Assembly: GCF_000961795.1 (NCBI RefSeq)
Contig: NZ_LADU01000082.1
Span: 1 to 35,426 of the forward strand
DNA: 35,426 nt
Reading direction: 5' to 3'
Origin: Hyphomonas sp. BRH_c22
GTDB taxonomy: Bacteria; Pseudomonadota; Alphaproteobacteria; Caulobacterales; Hyphomonadaceae
The position numbers and the translations under genes are program-made. How positions within the stretch are numbered: the first letter of the stretch is position 1; each line of letters starts with the position of its first letter. The notes under the pieces were generated by a model. It was not told the DNA's origin, did no database searches, and saw only the letters and a list, made by a program, of their open reading frames with translations. Below, in pieces: positions 24,388 to 32,573 of the stretch.

Positions 24388-25203
24388 ATGGCCGAAGACT
24401 GGAACCTGCCGACGGGCGACCTGATGAAGGGCAAGCGCGGCATCGTGATGGGCGTTGCCAACCAGAATTCGATTGCCTGGGGCATCTCGAAGCAACTGGC
24501 GGCGCAGGGTGCTGAAATTGCCTTCACCTATCAGGGCGAGGCGCTGGAGCGGCGCGTCCGGCCGCTGGTCGAAAGCATTGGCATGGACCTGATGATCCCG
24601 GCGGACGTGACCGACGATGCCAGCATGGATGCCGCCTTTGCCGAAATCAAAGCGAAATGGGGCAAGATCGACTTCCTCGTCCACTCCATTGCCTTTGCGG
24701 GCAAGGACGAGCTGCAGGGCTCGATGGTGGCCAACACGACGCGCGAGGGATTCCGGCGAGCGATGGATATCTCGGTCTATTCCTTCATCGATTGCGCCCG
24801 GCGCGGCGCCGAGCTGATGCCGGATGGCGGATCGATCATGTGCATGACCTATCTCGGCGCGGAACGGACCGTTCCGTCCTACAATGTGATGGGCGTTGCC
24901 AAGGCGGCGCTTGAGGCATCGACGCGCTATGCCGCGCGTGACCTCGGGCCGCAGGGCATCCGCGTCAACGCGATTTCGGCAGGCGCGATGCGCACGCTGT
25001 CGCTTGCGGGTATCCGGGGGGGCAAGAGCCTGATGGGCACGGGCCGTGACTGGTCACTGCTGAAGGAAGACACGAGCATGGAAGGTGTTGCCGGCTGCGC
25101 GCTTTACCTGCTCTCGCCGCTCGGCCGCTCGATTGCGGGCGAAGTGATCCATGTCGATGCTGGCTTCCATGTGGTCGGCGTGCCGGACCTGCCGGAGGAA
25201 TAG
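24388..25203 (+). CDS. fabI: Enoyl-ACP reductase (NADH) FabI
   Basis: This 271-aa short-chain dehydrogenase-like enzyme reduces trans-2-enoyl-ACP in the last step of each fatty-acid elongation cycle. The FabI-type NAD motif GVANQNSIAWGISKQLAAQG is at about residues 16-35. The active site Y-x6-K is YNVMGVAKAALEAS (Tyr about 165), with the second Tyr in CMTYLGAERTVPS. The following block GPQGIRVNAISAGAMRTLSLAGI is typical. This is the enzyme class targeted by triclosan. A very strong ribosome-binding site GAGGAGG is 5 nt before the ATG. Together with fabA it makes this region a fatty-acid synthesis locus. Confidence 0.96.
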   Translation: MAEDWNLPTGDLMKGKRGIVMGVANQNSIAWGISKQLAAQGAEIAFTYQGEALERRVRPLVESIGMDLMIPADVTDDASMDAAFAEIKAKWGKIDFLVHSIAFAGKDELQGSMVANTTREGFRRAMDISVYSFIDCARRGAELMPDGGSIMCMTYLGAERTVPSYNVMGVAKAALEASTRYAARDLGPQGIRVNAISAGAMRTLSLAGIRGGKSLMGTGRDWSLLKEDTSMEGVAGCALYLLSPLGRSIAGEVIHVDAGFHVVGVPDLPEE

Positions 25204-25241
25204 GGCGGGGCTTCCGGCTGACGATGGGTTGATCGTTGCTG

Positions 25242-26099
25242 TCAGTTCACAACGGTCAGAGTCGGGCCGGCAAGGCGGATCGAATAGATCATGTCCTTGC
25301 GTTCGCCCATCTGGATGCTGAATGCGGCAAGCTCGATATCGCCTGACACGCCATCCGGGACAACAGCGCCACGCGCTGTGTGGCGGAAGGGGGCAAACCG
25401 CCTGTCGCGTGTGCCTGCCTCGAAATGCCGGAAGGTCCATTCGCCCAGGCTGGGCGTGGCGGTGAGGGGCTGGCCGCGCGTCATGCGCAGCGGGACATCC
25501 TCGCTGAGCGTGCCGGAGAGATTGAGGAAAACCTGCGTCGCCCAGACGCCGTTGCGTGTCACCACGACACCAATCGCGACATGGGTGAGATCGGGATTGA
25601 GGATGTTCGCCCTGTGGCCGGGACTGTCCATCAGGTTCTGGTGGAGCTGCGGCAGGCTTTTCGAGAAATTGTAGCGCCCGCTGACGATTTCGAGCATCGC
25701 AAGGTTTTCCGCCGAGCGCTGGATCAGGGCGCGGCGGTCAAGGGCCGTGACGCGGTCTGCCGGTGAGCGTCCGTCCGGGCTCTGGTGATCGAAGAACTGG
25801 TTGGCGGCCATGTCGAGGCTCTGGAACCGTGCGGGTGCCAGCAATTCGCGCCGCAGGGCAAGGGGTTTGAGGCCGCGGGTCGTGCGCTCGAAATTGACCT
25901 TCTCGAGGAAGCCGGCCTCCATCCGTGTATCAAACTTGTAGCCGCTGGGGAGATTTCCGAGGCAGGGGCGTACGGTTTCGACATAGTCGGCTGCCGTCTC
26001 GCCGCGGGCAGACAGGCGCAGATCGCAGGCGAACGCTGCGCTGCTCGCGAGCGCGCTGGCGCCGAGGAGTGTCAGCCATCGGGACAGGTTTCGACTCAT
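25242..26099 (-). CDS. Exported CAP (SCP/PR-1) domain protein, catalytic residues intact
   Basis: This 285-aa protein has a signal peptide (MSRNLSRWLTLLGASALASSAAFA, cleavage before CDL) and a CAP domain at about residues 55-185. The domain's characteristic residues are present: FFDHQSPDGRSPADRV (first His), IQRSAENLAM (Glu) and QNLMDSPGHRANILNPDLTHVAIGVV (second His). A C-terminal beta-rich region of about 100 residues follows. Bacterial CAP proteins are secreted and of unclear function; some bind lipids. The ATG at 26099 was chosen for the signal peptide. It sits 61 nt downstream of udk on the same strand. A second, degenerate CAP protein lies on the far side of udk. Confidence 0.88.
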   Translation of the reverse strand: MSRNLSRWLTLLGASALASSAAFACDLRLSARGETAADYVETVRPCLGNLPSGYKFDTRMEAGFLEKVNFERTTRGLKPLALRRELLAPARFQSLDMAANQFFDHQSPDGRSPADRVTALDRRALIQRSAENLAMLEIVSGRYNFSKSLPQLHQNLMDSPGHRANILNPDLTHVAIGVVVTRNGVWATQVFLNLSGTLSEDVPLRMTRGQPLTATPSLGEWTFRHFEAGTRDRRFAPFRHTARGAVVPDGVSGDIELAAFSIQMGERKDMIYSIRLAGPTLTVVN

Positions 26100-26160
26100 G
26101 AAAGCAAGCCTAGCCAGAGCGCGCATGGCCGCCCAGCGTTTTGTGCAGCCTCGAGCTGCT

Positions 26161-26868
26161 TCAGACCGGGGCGCGGTCGGCCAGGACGCCAACGGAACGC
26201 AGGCGTTCAAGCACGGGCGCGACCATGCGCTCAATCGCTTCCTCGTTCGGGCGGACATTGCCATAGGCCGGCAGGCCCTCGTCGGCGATGACAAGGTCGG
26301 CTTCGAACTTGGCTGGATGGGTCCAGCGGTAATGCGCGGCGCGTACGGTGGACAGATACTGCTGCAATACATTGTCGACGCTGCGGCCACGGTCGATCAC
26401 ATCGCGGCGGATTCGGCGCGCGAGGCGCAGGTCGTCCGGCGTGTCGACATAGACTGACAGGTCGATCAGTGGCTTGATCTTGGGCATGGACAGGGCGTGG
26501 ATGCCTTCCAGCAGCAGGATCGGTGCAGCCTCGATGCGGCGCGTCTTCGTGCTGCGATCATGGCGTTCATAGTCATAGACCGGCTGGTCGATTCCCTGAC
26601 CGGCCTTGAGCGCTTTCAGGTCACGTACAAGATGGTCGACTTCCTTCGATGCGGGATCGTCGTAATTGACGCCCGCGATGATCTCGAGGCGCTCATCCTC
26701 GGTCTTGTAGTCACCATAGTGGCGCATGGGATGGTAATAGGCATCCTCGCCAAACATCACGGCCCTGTCGGGGCCGAGATGGGCAAGCAGGGCTTCTGCC
26801 AGCGTCGACTTGCCTGAGCCGGACCCGCCGGACATGGCGATGAGGAATGCAGATTTTCGTTTCGTCAT
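26161..26868 (-). CDS. udk: Uridine kinase
   Basis: This 235-aa P-loop kinase phosphorylates uridine (and cytidine) in pyrimidine salvage. The Walker A motif is AMSGGSGSGKSTLAEAL near the N-terminus. Further family blocks are FGEDAYYHPM, GVNYDDPAS (the uridine-kinase NFDHPxA-like motif), PVYDYERHDR, PILLLEGIHAL and DDLRLARRIRRDVIDRGRSVDNVLQQYLSTV. In classic Udk the second motif reads NFDHPDA, so the YDDPAS variant marks this as a divergent branch and some doubt remains over the preferred substrate. Phosphoribulokinase is a more distant alternative. The gene lies between two CAP-domain genes on the same strand. Confidence 0.88.
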   Translation of the reverse strand: MTKRKSAFLIAMSGGSGSGKSTLAEALLAHLGPDRAVMFGEDAYYHPMRHYGDYKTEDERLEIIAGVNYDDPASKEVDHLVRDLKALKAGQGIDQPVYDYERHDRSTKTRRIEAAPILLLEGIHALSMPKIKPLIDLSVYVDTPDDLRLARRIRRDVIDRGRSVDNVLQQYLSTVRAAHYRWTHPAKFEADLVIADEGLPAYGNVRPNEEAIERMVAPVLERLRSVGVLADRAPV

Positions 26869-26935
26869 GATCGCTGCTTAGCGCCAAAACCGCCTGCATT
26901 CCAACCTTTCGCGAGGGGAATTGGCTGCAGACATG

Positions 26936-26965
26936 AAAAGCCCGGCCCCTGAAAGGAGGCCGGGC
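26936..26965 (-). terminator. Intrinsic terminator after the second CAP gene
   Basis: On the minus strand an 8-bp GC stem (GCCCGGCC with GGCCGGGC) closes a 10-nt loop and is followed by TTTT. It lies 26 nt after the stop of the CAP gene at 26992, whose transcript it should end, separating it from udk. Confidence 0.8.
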
Positions 26966-26991
26966 GGGACAGAAGGGGATATTTGCGGCTT

Positions 26992-27813
26992 CTACCGCCC
27001 GGTGACGATTGGCCCGCGAATGGAGAATTCTGAATTGTTCCGGGCAACGTCAAGGGTAAGGTAGGCCCGCTGTCCAGGCTGCAGAGAGCCGGTCATCGTG
27101 GAGCCATACCCGCGGGCAATCGTGTCGCCGGCAGGTGACGTCAGACGCCACGCCACGGGCTGGAGTCCTGCTTCCTCGAACGTGGCGCGGATATTGTCGT
27201 TTCCGGTAACGTGCACGGGAAGGGGGGTTTCCAGGCGGCCATCGACGCGGGCAAAAAGCTGGACGATGTAGGTTCGGCCATTGGCTTCAGCGATGCCGAC
27301 ACCCGTATGCGTGAAGGCGCTTCGTGTCATGTTATCGGCGTTAACGGGATCCCGGCGCAGGGCGTCGAATACGGCGTCGGCATCATGCTGGGTGCCTTCA
27401 ACAATCGCGATATTGGCGCCGGCTGCACCGATCAGGACAGTGCGGTCCAGCATGCGGACGCGCTCAAGGTGGCCACGGCCTTCCGGGTCGGCATGGCCGG
27501 CATAATTGCGTGCCGCCATATCCATTGCGTGAATGCGGGCGGCTTGTTCCAGCGAGGCCAGGGGAATGAGCGCAGCCTTGCTGTCGTCGGCGCGGACACG
27601 GTCAGTCGCGTCGATCAGCTGGTTTTCGAGCCGGAGGCCCTGTCTGGAATCGCTCTGGCTGTCGTAACAGGCGCTGACTTCCTGATTGAAGACTGCAGGA
27701 TCAAGCGACAGCCCATCTGCGAGATCGCAAGTGGAGACTGCCGCTGCGGGCAATGTGAGCGCCGCAAGGGCTAACGCCGACAATGACATAAATCTGTAAC
27801 GTGTCTGTAACAT
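26992..27813 (-). CDS. Exported CAP-like protein with degenerate active-site residues
   Basis: This 273-aa protein has a signal peptide (MLQTRYRFMSLSALALAALT, cleavage near AAA) and a CAP-like domain at about residues 45-170. Compared with the intact paralogue on the far side of udk, the first His is kept (RNYAGHADPEGRGHLERV). The ENLA-type Glu is replaced by Ala (GAAGANIAIVEG), and the SPGHRAN-type His is replaced by Asn (RRDPVNADNMTRSAFTHTGVGIAE). A C-terminal beta domain ends in IRGPIVTGR. The start ATG at 27813 lies almost exactly where transcription from a near-consensus promoter should begin, so the mRNA may be leaderless; ATG 27789 is the alternative. Function unknown. Confidence 0.82.
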   Translation of the reverse strand: MLQTRYRFMSLSALALAALTLPAAAVSTCDLADGLSLDPAVFNQEVSACYDSQSDSRQGLRLENQLIDATDRVRADDSKAALIPLASLEQAARIHAMDMAARNYAGHADPEGRGHLERVRMLDRTVLIGAAGANIAIVEGTQHDADAVFDALRRDPVNADNMTRSAFTHTGVGIAEANGRTYIVQLFARVDGRLETPLPVHVTGNDNIRATFEEAGLQPVAWRLTSPAGDTIARGYGSTMTGSLQPGQRAYLTLDVARNNSEFSIRGPIVTGR

Positions 27814-27822
27814 AACTGTCAC
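27794..27822. promoter_or_regulatory. Three 11-bp-phased CTGTAAC/CTGTCAC repeats (Pho-box-like)
   Basis: On the plus strand CTGTAAC (27794), CTGTAAC (27805) and CTGTCAC (27816) are spaced exactly 11 bp start to start. The last two with their 4-nt AT spacer (ATAA) reproduce the layout of a PhoB box (two 7-bp repeats and a 4-bp AT spacer). A CTGTCAT lies on the minus strand at 27839-27833, forming an 8-bp inverted repeat AACTGTCA/TGACAGTT. An OmpR/PhoB-type regulator is inferred. Confidence 0.5.
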
Positions 27823-27849
27823 AATACTTTCATGACAGTTCCATGTCAA
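27821..27849 (-). promoter_or_regulatory. Near-consensus sigma-70 promoter of the degenerate CAP gene
   Basis: On the minus strand a perfect TTGACA (27849-27844), a 17-nt spacer and TATTGT (27826-27821) are present. Transcription should start about 7 nt later, at or next to the ATG at 27813. The inverted repeat AACTGTCA/TGACAGTT covers the spacer and -10 element. Confidence 0.7.
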
Positions 27850-27916
27850 TGAAATTTCATCCGACTACAGAAAGATGTAGCTTTTAGAGCTACAGATTCC
27901 GCGTTGTGCAGCAACG

Positions 27917-27944
27917 AAAAAGGGCCGCCCCAAAGGGACGGCCC
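27917..27944 (-). terminator. Intrinsic terminator after pnp
   Basis: On the minus strand a 10-bp stem (GGGCCGTCCC with GGGGCGGCCC, one T-G pair) with a 3-nt loop TTT is followed by TTTTT. It lies 30 nt after the pnp stop and should end the infB-pnp transcript. Confidence 0.92.
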
Positions 27945-27973
27945 ATATCCTGAAACTACAAGAAAATGTAGGT

Positions 27974-30103
27974 CTATTCGCCGGCGTCAGCGCCTTCGAT
28001 TTCCTTGCCGGTTGCCTGGTCGACAACCTTCATGGACAGTCGGACTTTGCCACGGTCGTCAAAGCCCATGAGCTTGACCCAGACCTTGTCGCCCTCCTTG
28101 ACCAGTTCCTTCGGGTGGCCAATGCGCTCGTTCGCCATTTGCGACACGTGCACAAGGCCGTCCTTCGGGCCGAAGAAGTTCACGAAGATACCGAAGTCTT
28201 TCAGGCCAACGACTGTGCCTTCGTAGATTTCGCCGATCTCGGCTTCTGCGGTGATCTCGCGGATCATCTTCATGGCTTTCTCGATGGCTGGGCGGTCGAG
28301 TGCAGAAATCTGCACTGTGCCGTCATCGTCGATATTCACCTTGGCGCCGGATTCTTCGACAATGCCACGGATGACCTTGCCGCCGGAACCGATGACATCA
28401 CGGATCTTGTCGGTCGGCACCTTCATGATTTCCATCTGGGGCGCGTTTTCCGACAGGCTGTCACGCGACGTATCGAGGGCTTTCGCCATTTCGGCGAGGA
28501 TGTGCATGCGCCCACCCTTGGCCTGCTCGAGCGCCGTTTTCATGATGTCCTTGGTGATACCTGCGATCTTGATGTCCATCTGCAGCGAGGTCAGGCCCTT
28601 TTCGGTGCCTGCGACCTTGAAGTCCATGTCGCCGAGGTGGTCTTCGTCGCCGAGGATGTCGGAAAGGACGGCAATGCCGTCTGCTTCCTTGATCAAGCCC
28701 ATCGCAATGCCCGACACGGGACGGGTGATCGGCACGCCGGCATCCATCATTGCGAGCGAACAGCCACACACGGTGGCCATCGAGGACGAGCCGTTGGACT
28801 CGGTGATCTCGGACACAAGGCGGATCGTGTAAGGGAAGTCGGCATGTTCAGGCAGGACAGCCTGGAGCGCGCGCCATGCGAGCTTGCCGTGACCTGTTTC
28901 ACGCCGGTTGGTGCCACCCATACGGCCCGTCTCGCCGACCGAATAGGGCGGGAAGTTGTAGTGCAGCATGAACTTGGACTTGGTCGTGCCGTCGAGACCG
29001 TCGATGAACTGCTCGTCATCGCTCGTGCCGAGCGTGGTCACGCAGATCGCCTGCGTTTCACCGCGGGTAAACAGCGATGAACCATGCGTGCGCGGCAGGA
29101 AGCCGACAATGGCTTCGATCGGGCGAACCTGGTCGAGCGAGCGGCCGTCGATGCGCTTGCCGGTTTTCAGGATGTCGCCGCGAACAACGGCGGCTTCAGC
29201 TTCCTTGAACGCAGTCTTGAAGGCTTCGCCAGTCATCTGGCCGGGAGCGTCGTCGGTGCCGACGAGTGCTTCCTTGGCCCTGTCGCGGGCAGCGCCCACG
29301 GCGGCCTGACGCTCGAGCTTTTCAGTCATCGAGTAGGCGGCCGACAGGTCTTTGCCGACCAGCTTCTGAATTGCTGCGAGCGCATCGGAATTGTCTTCCG
29401 CTTCAAACTCGAATGGCTCCTTGGCAGCCTTCTCGGCCAGGTCGATGATTGCATCGATCACGGGCTGGATGGCTTCGTGGCCCGCCATGACAGCGCCCAG
29501 CATCACGTCTTCGGAGAGTTCGTAGGCTTCCGATTCCACCATCATCACGGCGTCGGCGGTGCCGGCCATGACGAGGTCGAGATCGGACTCTTCCAGTTCG
29601 GCGATGGTCGGGTTGATGATGTATTCACCATCCTTGTAGCCCACGCGCGCGGCGCCAATCGGGCCCATGAACGGTGCGCCGGACAGGACGAGCGCGGCAG
29701 AGGCGCCGATCATGCCGAGGATGTCAGCATCGTTTTCAAGGTCATAGGACATGCAGGTCAGGACGACCTGGACTTCGTTCTTGAAGCCTTTGACGAAAAG
29801 CGGGCGGATCGGGCGGTCGATGAGGCGCGAGGTCAGCGTCTCTTTCTCGGTCGGGCGGCCTTCACGCTTGAAGAAGCCGCCTGGGATGCGGCCCGATGCG
29901 TAGTATTTTTCCATATAGTTGACGGTCAGGGGGAAGAAGTCCTGACCCGGCTTGGCCGACTTGGCGAAGCATGCGGTCGCGAGGACCTTGGTGTCCCCAT
30001 AGGTCACCATAACGGCGCCGTCTGCCTGGCGAGCCACCTGGCCCGTCTCAATTGTCAGCGTGCGTCCCGCCCATTCCAGCGACACGGATTGTTTGTTGAA
30101 CAT
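27974..30103 (-). CDS. pnp: Polyribonucleotide nucleotidyltransferase (PNPase)
   Basis: This 709-aa phosphorolytic 3'-5' exoribonuclease degrades RNA and adds heteropolymeric tails. Two RNase PH-like domains flank a helical linker. The first starts [37 protein letters not shown], and the second contains [23 protein letters not shown] and [25 protein letters not shown] catalytic blocks with the conserved acidic residues. A KH domain ([27 protein letters not shown]) and an S1 domain ([30 protein letters not shown]) finish the protein. Length is standard. It lies downstream of rpsO with a hairpin in the 72-nt gap, the position where PNPase autoregulation acts in E. coli. Confidence 0.98.
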   Translation of the reverse strand: MFNKQSVSLEWAGRTLTIETGQVARQADGAVMVTYGDTKVLATACFAKSAKPGQDFFPLTVNYMEKYYASGRIPGGFFKREGRPTEKETLTSRLIDRPIRPLFVKGFKNEVQVVLTCMSYDLENDADILGMIGASAALVLSGAPFMGPIGAARVGYKDGEYIINPTIAELEESDLDLVMAGTADAVMMVESEAYELSEDVMLGAVMAGHEAIQPVIDAIIDLAEKAAKEPFEFEAEDNSDALAAIQKLVGKDLSAAYSMTEKLERQAAVGAARDRAKEALVGTDDAPGQMTGEAFKTAFKEAEAAVVRGDILKTGKRIDGRSLDQVRPIEAIVGFLPRTHGSSLFTRGETQAICVTTLGTSDDEQFIDGLDGTTKSKFMLHYNFPPYSVGETGRMGGTNRRETGHGKLAWRALQAVLPEHADFPYTIRLVSEITESNGSSSMATVCGCSLAMMDAGVPITRPVSGIAMGLIKEADGIAVLSDILGDEDHLGDMDFKVAGTEKGLTSLQMDIKIAGITKDIMKTALEQAKGGRMHILAEMAKALDTSRDSLSENAPQMEIMKVPTDKIRDVIGSGGKVIRGIVEESGAKVNIDDDGTVQISALDRPAIEKAMKMIREITAEAEIGEIYEGTVVGLKDFGIFVNFFGPKDGLVHVSQMANERIGHPKELVKEGDKVWVKLMGFDDRGKVRLSMKVVDQATGKEIEGADAGE

Positions 30104-30130
30104 TTCGATTTCTTTCTTTTCGCATACGAA

Positions 30131-30163
30131 AAGCCCGCCGTGGCCCTATTGCCCGGCGGGCTT
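30131..30163 (-). terminator. rpsO-pnp intergenic hairpin
   Basis: A perfect 10-bp stem (AAGCCCGCCG with CGGCGGGCTT) with a 13-nt loop is followed on the minus strand by a short T run (CTTTTCG). It lies in the 72-nt rpsO-pnp gap. It could be a partial terminator for rpsO or, by analogy with E. coli, an RNA hairpin used in pnp autoregulation. The opposite strand reads GTTTTT after the stem. Confidence 0.7.
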
Positions 30164-30175
30164 GTTTTTCCGGAC

Positions 30176-30445
30176 CTAGCGGCGGATGCCGAGTTCCGTG
30201 ATGAGCGTTTGGTAACGCGCTTCATCTTTGCCTTTGACATAGTCAAGGAGCTTCCGGCGCGTGGCGACCATGGTCAGCAAGCCGCGGCGGGAGTGGTTGT
30301 CTTTCTTGTTGGTCTTGAAGTGGTCGGTCAGGTTGTTGATGCGCTCTGTGAGGATCGCAACCTGCACTTCGGGGGAACCGGTGTCGCCTGCCTTTATGGC
30401 AAACTTCTGGATCAGTTCCTGTTTCTTTTCAGCCGTAATCGACAT
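30176..30445 (-). CDS. rpsO: 30S ribosomal protein S15
   Basis: This 89-aa protein is a full-length S15, the primary 16S rRNA-binding protein of the central domain of the small subunit. The blocks [37 protein letters not shown] and [13 protein letters not shown], plus the ending [12 protein letters not shown], are canonical. The initiating ATG has AGAGA upstream. It is followed by pnp on the same strand. In E. coli S15 represses its own translation through the mRNA leader; the 296-nt gap upstream here could hold such an element, but I could not recognise it. Confidence 0.98.
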   Translation of the reverse strand: MSITAEKKQELIQKFAIKAGDTGSPEVQVAILTERINNLTDHFKTNKKDNHSRRGLLTMVATRRKLLDYVKGKDEARYQTLITELGIRR

Positions 30446-30624
30446 CGGGTCTCTTTCATGAATATCGCCAAAAGGCGAGGGGTTTCAAAGTCTTGCGGCC
30501 TCATGGCTGCGGGGGTCTGAGGCGGGATCTGGACCCTGGTGTCCGGTGCCGGGATGTCGTCCAGCAGGGGATTCAGGGCGATCTTCGCCTCAAGGGGCGG
30601 CTTATGGCGGATTTAGGCCCGTTT

Positions 30625-30648
30625 GGGAAGGGGGTGGGGTGATATGGG
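30625..30648 (+). other. G-quadruplex motif in the truB-rpsO gap
   Basis: Four G tracts (GGG, GGGGG, GGGG, GGG) separated by 2, 1 and 6 nt satisfy the G3+N1-7 quadruplex rule. The surrounding 30600-30735 is strongly G-skewed on the plus strand and has no credible ORF. The G tracts are on the template strand for the minus-strand genes. The remainder of the 296-nt truB-rpsO gap should contain the rpsO promoter and leader. Confidence 0.55.
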
Positions 30649-30741
30649 CGGCGTGTGGGTGCGCTGTTGGGCCCGGAGTCCCTGCCGGTGGCGTGGAGGG
30701 TGGTTGGTGGCTGACAGGAGGGGGTTGGCGGCGCAGAACGC

Positions 30742-31704
30742 CTAGACCCCCTGCACCTCGCGCACATTGAACACGCGAACCGGCTCGAAATGCCCGGCGC
30801 GCACATCGCCCAAGGCGATGGCCACGCCGTTGCAGGTCGCGAGGGCGAGGCGGTCGTCTTCATCGTCGGGGTTTCGGGCACTGCGCCAGGCTTCGACCAC
30901 ATGCGGCAGCAGCATGATGGTGCGGCCCTGACGCAGGTCGCCTGCGTCAGACGGGCTGACGGCAAGGTCCGGAATGCCGGCCAGGACTGACTGGACGGGT
31001 TTCAAGGCCGCGAGCAGGTCTGCCTTGTCGGTCATCTCCTGCAGGGCCGAGATGGCGATGGCGTCGGCTGCACCGAAGGCGCCGACGCGGGTGCGGCGCA
31101 GCTGGCTGATATGGCCGTCACAGCCCAGATCGAAGGCGACGTCCCGGGCCATGGCACGGACATAGAAGCCCTTGCCGGAGGTGACGTGAATGACCGTGTG
31201 GTCCGCGTCAGGCATGCCGATGACGCTGGCGGCGTGGACCATGACTTCACGCGATTTCAATTCGAAATCCTCGCCTTCACGCGCGAGGTCATAGGCGCGC
31301 TGGCCATCGACCTTGATGGCGGAGAACTTGGGCGGCACCTGTTCGATCAGGCCGACATAGTTTGCAAGCACCGCTTCGACCGCTTCGCGGGTGGGACGGG
31401 TATCGGATGTGGACGTAACCTCGCCTTCGGCATCCTGGCTGGCGGTGGAGACGCCCCATTGGATGGTGAAGACGTATTCCTTCTCCGAATCCATTGCCCA
31501 TTGCACCGTCTTGGTCGCTTCGCCGAAGGCGATGGGCAGGATGCCGTCGGCCAGCGGGTCGAGCGTGCCGCCATGTCCCACCTTGTCGGCATTGTAGAGC
31601 CGCTTCAGGATCGCGACGGCCTGGGTCGATGTCATCTCGACCGGCTTGAACAGGTTCAGCCATCCGCTGACCGGATCACCCTTGCGTTTTCTCTGGCGGG
31701 CCAA
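30742..31704 (-). CDS. truB: tRNA pseudouridine(55) synthase TruB (TTG start)
   Basis: This 320-aa enzyme makes pseudouridine 55 in the T loop of tRNAs. The catalytic Asp is in GHGGTLDPLADGILPIAFGEATK, preceded by SGWLNLFKPVEMTSTQAVAILKR. Further blocks are QVPPKFSAIKVDGQRAYDLAREG and SGKGFYVRAMARDVAFDLGCDGHISQLRRTRVG. I chose the TTG start at 31704: AGGAG lies 8 nt upstream and the resulting N-terminus (MARQRKRKGDPVSGWLN) matches TruB proteins. An ATG at 31752 would add 16 residues and lacks a proper ribosome-binding site. It is part of the rbfA-truB-rpsO-pnp series and is separated from the upstream gene by 120 nt. Confidence 0.95.
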   Translation of the reverse strand: MARQRKRKGDPVSGWLNLFKPVEMTSTQAVAILKRLYNADKVGHGGTLDPLADGILPIAFGEATKTVQWAMDSEKEYVFTIQWGVSTASQDAEGEVTSTSDTRPTREAVEAVLANYVGLIEQVPPKFSAIKVDGQRAYDLAREGEDFELKSREVMVHAASVIGMPDADHTVIHVTSGKGFYVRAMARDVAFDLGCDGHISQLRRTRVGAFGAADAIAISALQEMTDKADLLAALKPVQSVLAGIPDLAVSPSDAGDLRQGRTIMLLPHVVEAWRSARNPDDEDDRLALATCNGVAIALGDVRAGHFEPVRVFNVREVQGV

Positions 31705-31824
31705 ATCATTGTCTCCTGCAGGCCTGAGGCGGTTCGAACGCCGGCGGGCCATCTTCGTACTGGCATGGTAAAAGGAAGGCGCGGCCTTAGGCTGGCTGGG
31801 GCCCCGCGTCAACCGCCGGGCCGG

Positions 31825-32481
31825 TCAGGACGCGGATTTGAGCCGCTCGGCGGCCGCCTCTTCCTCATCGGCATCAAACAGGAGTTCCGGTTCGTGCGGC
31901 GGCGGGGACTTGTCTTCCCGCACCGGGGCAGGGGAGGCCGGACGCGCCGATTTTGGCAGTTTCAGATCGACGATATCGAGATTGAGATCAAACTCGCCGA
32001 CCGTTTCGGTATCGCCCGTATCCATCTTGTGGCGAACAACGTCGCGGAGTTTCACGAGGACATCGCGATTGTCATCGACGACCGGGATCTGGCGGCCGTC
32101 GGATGTGCCGATCGTCAGGCGGTAATAGGGTTCGCGCTTCTTGATCTTCATGGCGATCATGGCGGCGCGGATACCGAGGAAGACTCCGAGCAGCATGAGC
32201 ACGCCGCCGACTAACAGGGCCACGAGACCGGACTGGCGGCCGGGCACCAGGAACCACCAGGCCAGGCCGACAATGCCGAAGAACAGGTTGGCGACACAGA
32301 GCGTAGCGTGCAGGCTCTGTGACTTGCGGTTGCGCGGCATGTCCCATGGCGCAAATTCGATGGATTCAATGGACATTGTGGCGATACGGCGGATGGCGAT
32401 CGTATCATCGCCCATCTGGATTGATGCGGCCGAGATTTCTCCCTGCCGGGCGCCTTCCATGTCGAGTGTCTGGCGGTCCAT
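31825..32481 (-). CDS. Hypothetical membrane protein between rbfA and truB
   Basis: I do not recognise this 218-aa protein with confidence. The N-terminal part is soluble and beta-like (GARQGEISAASIQMGDDTIAIRRIATMSIESIEF), resembling domains that precede membrane pairs in DUF6232-type proteins. Two transmembrane helices follow at about residues 67-115 (LHATLCVANLFFGIVGLAWWFLV and LVALLVGGVLMLLGVFLGI). Next comes a short cytosolic beta domain (YRLTIGTSDGRQIPVVDDNRDVLVKLRDVV) and a Pro/Glu-rich tail (ARPASPAPVREDKSPPPHEPELLFDADEEEAA). The ATG at 32481 was chosen because AGGGG lies about 9 nt upstream. It interrupts the usual rbfA-truB adjacency. Confidence 0.72.
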   Translation of the reverse strand: MDRQTLDMEGARQGEISAASIQMGDDTIAIRRIATMSIESIEFAPWDMPRNRKSQSLHATLCVANLFFGIVGLAWWFLVPGRQSGLVALLVGGVLMLLGVFLGIRAAMIAMKIKKREPYYRLTIGTSDGRQIPVVDDNRDVLVKLRDVVRHKMDTGDTETVGEFDLNLDIVDLKLPKSARPASPAPVREDKSPPPHEPELLFDADEEEAAAERLKSAS

Positions 32482-32573
32482 GCGGCCCGTCCCCTTGTCG
32501 CGATCCCTAACGGTCTCAACAGTTCGCCGCCAAGTCAAATGACAAAGCGGATAAGGCGCAGCTTTCGGGAAGC

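Noticed and set aside
28115..29080. 321-codon plus-strand frame opposite the 3' half of pnp
   Set aside because: It is complementary to a strongly conserved gene, has Asp/His-rich low-complexity composition typical of antisense frames, and has no supporting ribosome-binding site.
29084..30520. Long plus-strand open frame opposite pnp and rpsO
   Set aside because: It is exactly antisense to well-conserved pnp and rpsO codons. Long antisense frames are expected at this GC content, and the translation has no recognisable domain.
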